DNA of 64,000 nucleotides, taken from the NCBI RefSeq assembly GCF_000615975.1, contig NZ_BAMP01000008.1:1-64000 (forward strand). Reading direction: 5' to 3'. Shown here one piece after another: positions 57,768 to 64,000 of the stretch. The position numbers and the translations under genes were made by a program. The notes below the pieces were generated by a model, which saw nothing but the letters and a program-made list of their open reading frames with translations, was not told the origin of the DNA and made no database searches. The stretch is from Nitratireductor aquibiodomus NL21 = JCM 21793. GTDB lineage: Bacteria; Pseudomonadota; Alphaproteobacteria; Rhizobiales; Rhizobiaceae. Numbering within the stretch: position 1 is the stretch's first letter; each line of letters opens with the position of its first letter.

Positions 57768-58498
57768 GCGCTCAGAACGAACCCTTGCTCTCGGTGCGCG
57801 GCGTCGAGACCTATTACGGCAACATCGTCGCCCTGCGTGGTGTCGATATGGATGTCCATCGCGGCGAAATCGTTACCATGATCGGCGCCAATGGTGCCGG
57901 CAAGTCGACGCTGATGATGACCATCTGCGGCGATCCCCGCGCCCGCAACGGCCAGATCGTCTATGACGGCATCGACATTACCATGATGCCGACGCACGAC
58001 ATTGTCAGCCTCGGCATCGCCCAGTCGCCGGAAGGGCGCCGCATCTTCCCGCGCATGACGGTGATGGAGAACCTGCAGATGGGCGCAGCTCTCGTCGATC
58101 CGAAGTATTTCGACGAGGACATCGCCAAGGTCTTCAAGCTGTTCCCGCGCCTCAAGGAACGCATCAGCCAGCGCGGCGGCACGCTGTCGGGTGGTGAGCA
58201 GCAGATGCTTGCCATCGCGCGAGCGCTGATGAGCCGGCCCAAGCTTCTGCTACTGGACGAACCGTCGCTCGGCCTTGCACCGCTGATCGTGAAGCAGATC
58301 TTCGATGCCATCCGCGAATTGAACGAGAAGGAGGGGCTGACGGTCTTCCTGGTCGAGCAGAATGCCTTCCACGCGCTGAAGCTTGCTCATCGCGGCTATG
58401 TCATGGTCAACGGCAATGTGACCATGAGCGGCACCGGCGCGGAGCTTCTCAAGAAGGAAGAAGTGCGCGCGGCGTATCTCGAAGGCGGGAGGCACTGA
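57764..58498 (+). CDS. livF: Branched-chain amino acid ABC transporter ATP-binding protein LivF
   Basis: 244 residues. Walker A GANGAGKST, PEGRRIFPRMTVMENL, signature LSGGEQQMLAIARALM, Walker B LLLLDEPSLGLAP, switch His replaced by the family Q-N in LVEQNAFHAL. Normal length for LivF. Its ATG overlaps the livG stop (ATGA), and its own stop overlaps the next gene, so the operon is tightly coupled. Second ATPase of the LivFGHM importer, with the fused LivG as partner. Confidence 0.96.
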   Translation: MSAQNEPLLSVRGVETYYGNIVALRGVDMDVHRGEIVTMIGANGAGKSTLMMTICGDPRARNGQIVYDGIDITMMPTHDIVSLGIAQSPEGRRIFPRMTVMENLQMGAALVDPKYFDEDIAKVFKLFPRLKERISQRGGTLSGGEQQMLAIARALMSRPKLLLLDEPSLGLAPLIVKQIFDAIRELNEKEGLTVFLVEQNAFHALKLAHRGYVMVNGNVTMSGTGAELLKKEEVRAAYLEGGRH

Positions 58499-58851
58499 TG
58501 GAACACGCAAATGGACCGATCTGGGAAGTCACTTTCTGGGAGTTCTTCTTCGTCACAATCCTTCTTGCAGGCGGTGCCGCCTACCTTACGGGCCGCGCCA
58601 TGGCGCGCACCTGGCAGGCCGATGCTCAGCTTGCCTTCTACATCGTGCTTCTGGCGGCAGCGACGCGCTTCATCCATTTCGCGCTGTTCAGCGGCACGCT
58701 GCTCTCGCTTCACTACTACATCGTCGACCTGATCGTGTTGCTGATTATCGCTTTTGTCGGCAAGCGTATTACGCGCGCCGGGCAGATGGCGACACAGTAT
58801 AGCTTCCAGTATCGGCGCAGTGGACCACTGGGCTGGCAACGTTCAGGCTGA
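58498..58851 (+). CDS. Small membrane protein of the liv operon (DUF6867-like)
   Basis: 117 residues with three predicted helices: TFWEFFFVTILLAGGAAYLTG, QLAFYIVLLAAATRFIHFALF and SLHYYIVDLIVLLIIAFVGK. A conserved aromatic C-terminus follows (QYSFQYRRSGPLGWQR). The family sits between livF and livK in many Rhizobiales and has no known function; a role as an accessory subunit of the importer is plausible. It starts at the ATG overlapping the livF stop. Confidence 0.85.
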   Translation: MEHANGPIWEVTFWEFFFVTILLAGGAAYLTGRAMARTWQADAQLAFYIVLLAAATRFIHFALFSGTLLSLHYYIVDLIVLLIIAFVGKRITRAGQMATQYSFQYRRSGPLGWQRSG

Positions 58852-59011
58852 ACGGATTCATGATTAACCGGTATGAAGCCTTTATTTCTTGTTTGAATTG
58901 GGGTTTCATGCCGATTAAGCGGGCCGCTGCGGTCCGCAAAGGCCAAACCGGAAAGCCAAACACCATTTCCGGAGAGCCAAGGGAACTTCTGGTGTTTTAA
59001 AGGGAGAAGTC

Positions 59012-60111
59012 ATGAAAAAGGCACTTATGGCTGGCGCAGCACTCAGCCTGATGATGACCGGTTCCGCATGGGCGGACATCACGATTGCAGTTGCTGGCCC
59101 CATGACGGGTCAATATGCTTCCTTCGGTGAGCAGATGAAAGCCGGTGCCGAGCAGGCCGTGGCTGACATCAACGAGGCCGGTGGCGTCAACGGCGAAATG
59201 CTGAAGCTGGAAGTGGGCGATGACGCCTGCGATCCCAAGCAGCTGTCGCTGTTGCCAACCAGTTCGCAGGCTCCGGCGTTTCCTTCGTTGCAGGTCACTT
59301 CTGCTCGGGTTCGTCCATCCCGGCCTCGTCGGTCTATGCAGAGGAAGGCATCATCCAGATCTCGCCGGCTTCTACGAACCCGGCTTTCACCGACAACCGC
59401 CCCGGCCCCGGCGTCTATCGCGTCTGCGGCCGTGACGATCAGCAGGGCGATGTCGCCGGCAAGTTCCTCGTCGAGAATTTCGGCGACAAGAAAGTGGCCT
59501 TCGTTCACGACAAGACCGCTTATGGCAAGGGCCTTGCCGATGCGACGATGGCTGCCTACGAAGCTGCCGGGGGCACCCCGGCTCTCTACGAAGCCTACAC
59601 CGCCGGTGAAAAGGACTACACCGCGCTCGTCTCCAAGCTGAAGCAGGAAGGTATTGGCGTTCTCTATGTCGGCGGCTACCACACGGAAGCCGGCCTCATG
59701 GCGCGTCAGATGCGCGAGCAGGGCATGGACACGGTGCTTGTCTCGGGTGACGCCCTCGTCACCGACGAGTATTGGGCCATCACCGGCGATGCCGGCGAGG
59801 GCACGCTGATGACCTTCTCGCCCGATCCGCGCAAGAACGAGATCGCAAAGCCAGTCGTCGACAAGCTGCTCGCTGCCGGCAAGACGGCTGAAGGCTACGC
59901 ACTCTACACCTATGCCGCCATCCAGGCTTGGAAGGATGCCGTCGAGGCAGCCGGTTCCACCGATTACGATCCGGTCGTTACCGCACTCAATGACGGCAAT
60001 TTCTCGACCGTTCTTGGCGACCTGTCCTTCGACGACAAGGGCGACGTGACGCTGCCCGGCTATGTCTTCTACGAGTGGAAAGACGGCAAATACGATTACC
60101 TCGAGCAGTAA
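59012..60111 (+). CDS. livK: Branched-chain amino acid ABC transporter substrate-binding protein LivK (one-base frameshift)
   Basis: About 366 residues after repair, start ATG 59012 after GGGAGAAG. Signal peptide ALMAGAALSLMMTGSAWA|D. The first frame is correct to DDACDPKQ, then becomes unrelated. The next frame gives AVAVANQFAGSGVSFVAGHFCSG and continues through ISPASTNPAFTDNRPG, VYRVCGRDDQQGDVAG and VAFVHDKTAYGKGLAD to the stop at 60111. One G is missing near 59242 (CAG-GCT read as CAGCT). Periplasmic binding protein of the Leu/Ile/Val family, with the two disulfide-linked cysteines expected. Encoded last in the operon with a 160-base gap, so it may have its own promoter. Confidence 0.94.
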
Positions 60112-60449
60112 GCCACTGCTCGGTGTGAGGTCTGCGGCCCGGCAGCGATGCCGGGCCGTTTTCTTTTGGCGAAGCGCATGTCACAGACGTTTATGCCCCT
60201 TCACCCACGCCCTCGTGATCCTTGGACCTGATCCAAGGGTCCATGCCAAAACATCAGCATAAACCGCAACTTCTGAAGAACACCCGTCTCTGTTGTGCCT
60301 GCCTCCTGACACCTGCCGGCCGGCATGAATCCTGTGGTCAAGCCATCAGACAACAAAGCAGGGCTTTGCATCGAGCTGCGCAGGCGCGTCAACCAGTAGA
60401 GCAAAGGGGGAGCGCGGCATTCCCCCTCGCGAACTCAGCGGAGGAGCAA
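60112..60449. other. Intergenic region between livK and the ferredoxin-NADP reductase gene
   Basis: About 340 bases. Holds the livK terminator (60135-60167) and a short palindrome CCTTGGA-cctga-TCCAAGG (60220-60238) of the dispersed kind common in this order. Nothing else is supported; the next gene is convergent. Confidence 0.55.
60135..60167 (+). terminator. Rho-independent terminator after livK
   Basis: Stem CGGCCCGGCA / TGCCGGGCCG with a GCGA tetraloop, followed by TTTTCTTTT. It begins 23 bases after the livK stop. Confidence 0.94.
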
Positions 60450-61277
60450 TCAGCCCACGAAGGCGCGTTCGACGACGAAATCCGCCGGCTCAGCGTTGGA
60501 ACCTTCCTCGAGACCCGCTTTCTCGACCAGCGCCTTCACATCCTTGAGCATGGCCATGGAGCCGCAGATCATGACACGGTCGTTCTCGCGGTCGAAGGGC
60601 TCGGTGCCGAGCGCCTTGAACAACTCGCCATTCTCGATCAGCGTCGTGATGCGCCCCATGACGGACGAGGTCTCGCGCGTGGTTGAGGTGAAATGGGTCA
60701 GGCGTCCCTGGACCAGCTCACCAATCAGCGGATCGTCTTTAAGAGCGGTCACCAGTTCCTTGCCGTATTCAAGCTCGGCCACGTCGCGGCAGGTGTGGGT
60801 GAGGATGATGTTGTCGAACTTCTCATAGGTCTCCGGATCGCGGATCAGGCTCGCGAAGGGCGCGATGCCCGTGCCGGTGGAGATCATGTAGAGGTTTTTC
60901 GCCGGCGTCAGCGCATCATTGACCAGCGTGCCCGTGGACTTCTGGCGCATGAGCACCGTGTCACCGGGCTGGATCTTCTGCAAGTGCTGGGTCAGCGGGC
61001 CATCCGGCACCTTGATGGAGAAAAACTCCACTTCCTCGTCCCAGGCAGGGCTGGCGATGGAATAGGCGCGAAACACCGGCTTTTCCGCATTGGGCAGGCC
61101 GATCATCACGAACTCGCCGGAGCGAAAACGGAAGCTTTGCGGCCGCGTGATGCGGAAGGCAAAGAGATTGTCCGTGTAATGTTTCACCGATGTCACGCGC
61201 TCGGCAAAGCAGCCGGCGGGAATCGGGAATTCAGGGGTCTTTTCGGCGTCGTTCTCGCGGAGCGCAGCGCTGTCCAT
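60450..61277 (-). CDS. fpr: Ferredoxin-NADP reductase
   Basis: 275 residues from ATG 61277. FAD-binding half: FRFRSGEFVMIGLP, FRAYSIASPAWDEEVEF with the FAD-contacting RAYS, and the loop SIKVPDGPLTQHL. NADP-binding half: MISTGTGIAPFASLIRD, then the C-terminal MICGSMAMLKDVKALVEKAGLEEGS and the terminal aromatic stretch VVERAFVG. This is the bacterial subclass II FNR, which passes electrons between NADPH and ferredoxin or flavodoxin and often supports oxidative-stress defence. The 7Fe ferredoxin at 10.4 kb is a possible partner. Divergent from the hydantoinase genes. Confidence 0.95.
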   Translation of the reverse strand: MDSAALRENDAEKTPEFPIPAGCFAERVTSVKHYTDNLFAFRITRPQSFRFRSGEFVMIGLPNAEKPVFRAYSIASPAWDEEVEFFSIKVPDGPLTQHLQKIQPGDTVLMRQKSTGTLVNDALTPAKNLYMISTGTGIAPFASLIRDPETYEKFDNIILTHTCRDVAELEYGKELVTALKDDPLIGELVQGRLTHFTSTTRETSSVMGRITTLIENGELFKALGTEPFDRENDRVMICGSMAMLKDVKALVEKAGLEEGSNAEPADFVVERAFVG

Positions 61278-61471
61278 GAATACTATCCTCGTTCGGTCGG
61301 AAGTCTCTATGCCTGTTTCCGGTCCGGATGCAAACCCAAATCGCGGTATCAATGGCTGCTCTTGCCTGTCAAATTTATTAGTATACAAATGAATTTGACG
61401 CAAGTTTCGTACGTTCGACACCTATTTCAATTCGTCGGGTCAACAAAGGTTTCACATTCCGGATTTCACCC

Positions 61472-63559
61472 ATGAATGAGAAAAAAGGCATCAATTCGGG
61501 TTCTGTCGTCGTCGGCATCGATGTGGGCGGCACCTTCACCGACCTGATCCTGATCGATTCCCGCGAAGGATCTGATATGGGTCCGCGAGTGCGGGTCGCC
61601 AAGACCCCAACCACCATCGAAAACCAGGCTTTTGGCGTGGTCAACGCGATACGCGAGACCGGGGTTCCGGCCTCCGAAATCGGCCTGATCGTGCATGGCA
61701 CCACCACCACGACCAATGCGGTTCTGGAGCGGCAGCTTGCCAGAACCGGCATGATCACCACCGCCGGCTTCCGCGACATCATCGAGCTTGGCCGCCGCAC
61801 ACGGCCACAGGCCTATGGCATGACGGGGACCTTCACTCCGGTGGTGCCGCGCAATCTGCGGCTCGAAGTGGATGAGCGCATGGACGCCGCCGGAAACGTG
61901 CTCACCCCGCTCGATGAGGATGGCGTGCGCGCGGCGGTAAAGGCGCTGCTCGATCAGCGTTGCGTTTCACTGGTGATCCATTTTCTCCATGCCTATGCCA
62001 ACCCGGCGCACGAAAAGCGCGCTGCCGAAATCGCCGCCGAACTCTGGCCCAACAATTACATCACCACTGGACATGCGCTGCTTTCCGAAGCGCGCGAGTT
62101 CGAGCGCGGCGTAACGGCTGCGGTCAACGCCTCGGTGCAGCCGATCCTGGAGCGCTACATCGCCCGGCTTTCGAACGAGTTGCAAGGCCTCGGCTATGCG
62201 CGCGACTTTCTGGTGATGAACGGAAATGGCGGCATGATCTCCGCTGCCCACGTGGCCCGTGAGGCCGCCAAGACGGTGATGTCCGGCCCGGCCTCGGGCG
62301 TGATGGCCGCCGCCTTTACCGCGCGGCGGGCGGGCGTCGACAATCTCATCACCTACGATATGGGCGGCACCTCCACCGATGTGGCGCTTGTGCGCGGGGC
62401 GCGGCCTGCGGTCTCCAACGAGATCGAGGTGGAGTATGCGATGCCGATCCACGTGCCCATGGTGGACGTGCACACTGTGGGTGCCGGCGGCGGATCGATT
62501 GCACGCGTCAACGATGCGGGGCTTCTGGAAGTGGGGCCCCAGAGCGCGGGCGCAAAGCCCGGCCCGATCTGCTATGGCCGCGGCGGCATGGAGCCGACCA
62601 TCTCCGATGCCAATCTCCTGCTTGGCAGATTGAACTCGAAAAAACTTCTCTCCGTCGACAATCCGGTTTCCGTTTCCGATGTGGAGGCGATCTTTGCAAA
62701 AAGGCTTGGAAGCCGTCTCGGACTTTCCGGCGTGGAAGCGGCGGGTGCTGTGCTGCAGATCGCCAACATCAAGATGGCGGGCGCTATCCGCATGGTTTCG
62801 CTCGGCAAGGGGCACGACCCGCGCGATTTTGCGCTCTTCGCCTTTGGCGGCGCGGGACCGCTGCACGCGGCGGCCCTTGCCCGCGAGTTGGGCATTCCAC
62901 GCGTGATGGTGCCGGCGCGCCCCGGCATCACCAACGCGCTCGGCTGCGTGGTCGCGGACCTCAGGCACGATTTCGTGCGCACGGTGAACCGCCCTGTGGC
63001 GAGCCTCGATGTAGCACTCGTCAAAAGCGTGCTTGAAGAGCAGCGCGCCGAGGGCGAGGCGCTGATCGCGGAAGAGACGGTGCAGCCGGAGCGCATTGAA
63101 TGTGTGCACACGGCGGACATGCAGTTTGTCGGCCAGACGCATCTCATCAATGTGCCACTGCCCGGCCCCGAGGTTGATCGCGATACGCTGCAGGCGCTCT
63201 TCGAGGAGGCCTATTACAATCGCTTCAAGGTGCGGCTGCCGGAGATCCGCGCCAATCTCGTCAATCTCAACACGTCCGTGATCGGCGTGCGCGCGGATAT
63301 CGACCTTGCCAGCCTGATCGACCCGGCAGGACGTGTGGCAACGCTGGCCGAGGCGCTGAACGAGCGGCGGCAGGTCTGGTTTGTTGGGGAATGGCACGAC
63401 ACGCCGGTCTATGCCCGCGAAAAACTGCCGCTCGATGCGGTGATCGAGGGGCCGGCGATCCTCGAACAGCTCGACACGACAACGGTGATCGAGCCCGGCG
63501 ACCGGGCGGCATCCGATGCGGATGGGAACATCATCATCACGGTGGGAGCGGGCCGATGA
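61472..63559 (+). CDS. hyuA: Hydantoinase/oxoprolinase subunit A
   Basis: 695 residues. N-terminal ATPase motif GIDVGGTFTDLILID of the actin-like HyuA fold, then VHGTTTTTNAVLER, the glycine-rich MNGNGGMISAAHVAREAAKTVMSGPASGVMAA (marks: NGNGGM, VMSGPASGVM), and YDMGGTSTDV. Central GAGGGSIARVND and FGGAGPLHAAALARELG complete the family set. ATP-dependent ring opening of hydantoins, 5-oxoproline or related cyclic amides; the substrate cannot be fixed. It overlaps hyuB by four bases. Start ATG 61472. Confidence 0.93.
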   Translation: MNEKKGINSGSVVVGIDVGGTFTDLILIDSREGSDMGPRVRVAKTPTTIENQAFGVVNAIRETGVPASEIGLIVHGTTTTTNAVLERQLARTGMITTAGFRDIIELGRRTRPQAYGMTGTFTPVVPRNLRLEVDERMDAAGNVLTPLDEDGVRAAVKALLDQRCVSLVIHFLHAYANPAHEKRAAEIAAELWPNNYITTGHALLSEAREFERGVTAAVNASVQPILERYIARLSNELQGLGYARDFLVMNGNGGMISAAHVAREAAKTVMSGPASGVMAAAFTARRAGVDNLITYDMGGTSTDVALVRGARPAVSNEIEVEYAMPIHVPMVDVHTVGAGGGSIARVNDAGLLEVGPQSAGAKPGPICYGRGGMEPTISDANLLLGRLNSKKLLSVDNPVSVSDVEAIFAKRLGSRLGLSGVEAAGAVLQIANIKMAGAIRMVSLGKGHDPRDFALFAFGGAGPLHAAALARELGIPRVMVPARPGITNALGCVVADLRHDFVRTVNRPVASLDVALVKSVLEEQRAEGEALIAEETVQPERIECVHTADMQFVGQTHLINVPLPGPEVDRDTLQALFEEAYYNRFKVRLPEIRANLVNLNTSVIGVRADIDLASLIDPAGRVATLAEALNERRQVWFVGEWHDTPVYAREKLPLDAVIEGPAILEQLDTTTVIEPGDRAASDADGNIIITVGAGR

Positions 63560-64000
63560 ACAACACCTCTTCTCTCGACGCCATCACGCTTTCCGTTATT
63601 CAGGCGGCACTTCAGCAGGTGTGCGACGAGATGGACCTGACCTTCTCGCGCGCCGCCTTCTCGCCCGTCATTGCGGAAGCCAACGACCGTTCGGACGGCA
63701 TCTACGCCGCCGAGGATGGCGCGCTGATTGCGCAGGGCTCGGCCGGTCTGCCGGTCTTCGTCGGCGTGATGCAGTATTCCACGCACACGCTCATCGAGCG
63801 CATCGCCAGCGGCGAGACGGCAGCGCCCGAACCCGGCGACATCTACATCGTCAACGACCCGTATCTCGCGGCACACATCTCATGGATGTGCGCTTCGCCA
63901 TGCCAGTCTGGCGTGATGGGAAAATCTTCTGCTGGCTCTCCAACACCGGCCACTGGCCGGACATTGGTGGTGCGGTTCCGGGCGGCTTTTCCGCCTCCGC
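63556..64000 (+). CDS. hyuB: Hydantoinase/oxoprolinase subunit B, N-terminal part (one-base frameshift, runs off the window)
   Basis: Begins MNNTSSLDAITLSVIQ with the conserved AALQQVCDEMDLTFSRAAFSPVIAEANDRSD-type N-terminus (marks: EMDLTFSRAAFSP, EANDRSDGIY) and IVNDPYL. There the frame turns wrong: the family reads DPYLGGTHLMDV, but the sequence gives DPYLAAHISWM. One G is missing near 63866-63871 (CTCGGCGGC read as CTCGCGGC). The next frame resumes HLMDVRFAMPVWRDGKIFCW and GHWPDIGGAVPGGFSA to the window end. Partner of HyuA, forming the two-subunit enzyme. Confidence 0.9.
   Translation, partial: MNNTSSLDAITLSVIQAALQQVCDEMDLTFSRAAFSPVIAEANDRSDGIYAAEDGALIAQGSAGLPVFVGVMQYSTHTLIERIASGETAAPEPGDIYIVNDPYLAAHISWMCASPCQSGVMGKSSAGSPTPATGRTLVVRFRAAFPPP

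Noticed and set aside
61967-63397. 476-residue minus-strand frame opposite hyuA
   Set aside because: Antisense shadow of the hydantoinase gene without any recognisable domain.

Overview
The window is high-GC chromosomal DNA from an alphaproteobacterium of the order Hyphomicrobiales (Rhizobiales), most likely near Mesorhizobium, Nitratireductor or Chelativorans. I infer this from several things. The gene order sigma-32-type rpoH / carD / fdxA / S4 protein / Suv3-like helicase / phaB-phaA / phaR / rpmF / mtgA is rhizobial in style. There are GGAAC-N16/17-CGTT motifs of the general-stress sigma factor EcfG, a TTAA-N7-TTAA CtrA box, and a dispersed two-hairpin intergenic repeat in three copies. 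No species can be assigned by eye. I saw no phage, insertion sequence, CRISPR array, tRNA or rRNA.

Layout. 1-8.1 kb: 5' end of xerC, an ABC-F ATPase (uup), thiamine pyrophosphokinase, then a TPP riboswitch driving thiBPQ, and an M48 lipoprotein protease. 8.1-14.3 kb: heat-shock-type sigma factor with an EcfG promoter, CarD, 7Fe ferredoxin, S4 protein and a large Suv3-like helicase. 14.3-15.0 kb: an unusual non-coding block with iteron-like GANTC repeats and a DnaA box. 15-20.6 kb: polyhydroxyalkanoate synthesis (phaB, phaA, regulator phaR), an ACT protein, rpmF, mtgA and ispA. 20.7-28 kb: CtrA-box-preceded hybrid histidine kinase, cupin/MarR divergent pair, ispG, 3-hydroxybutyrate dehydrogenase and TetR. 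27.5-37 kb: RND efflux pair, an EcfG-promoted DUF3309 miniprotein, an MFS carrier and pyruvate carboxylase. 37.6-41.5 kb: arsenic resistance (arsR, thioredoxin-type arsC, acr3, glutaredoxin-type arsC) and a DHA2 exporter. 41.6-51.9 kb: DEAD-box helicase, SDR, SulP transporter, universal stress protein, a phosphofructokinase with a pyrophosphate-type signature, small enzymes, a class C beta-lactamase-fold hydrolase and LysR. 52-60.1 kb: methylmalonate-semialdehyde dehydrogenase and a branched-chain amino acid ABC operon (livHMGF, a small membrane protein, livK). 60.4-64 kb: ferredoxin-NADP reductase and a hydantoinase/oxoprolinase pair cut by the window end.

Two things stand out. First, at least ten otherwise well-conserved genes are broken by what looks like the loss of exactly one base, often in a short G/C or A/T run (thiN, M48 protease, rpoH, helicase twice, tetR, DEAD-box helicase, a DHFR-fold gene twice, livK, hyuB, and probably uup and thiP). 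All shifts go the same way, which points to sequencing error rather than gene decay, so I annotate these as genes spanning the shift. Second, the LivG ATPase carries an in-frame Lys/Ala-rich linker and a helix-hairpin-helix module like the one at the end of alphaproteobacterial NuoE. This fusion is the most novel-looking protein in the window. I found no convincing new multi-gene system; the remaining findings are regulatory sites and architectural oddities.
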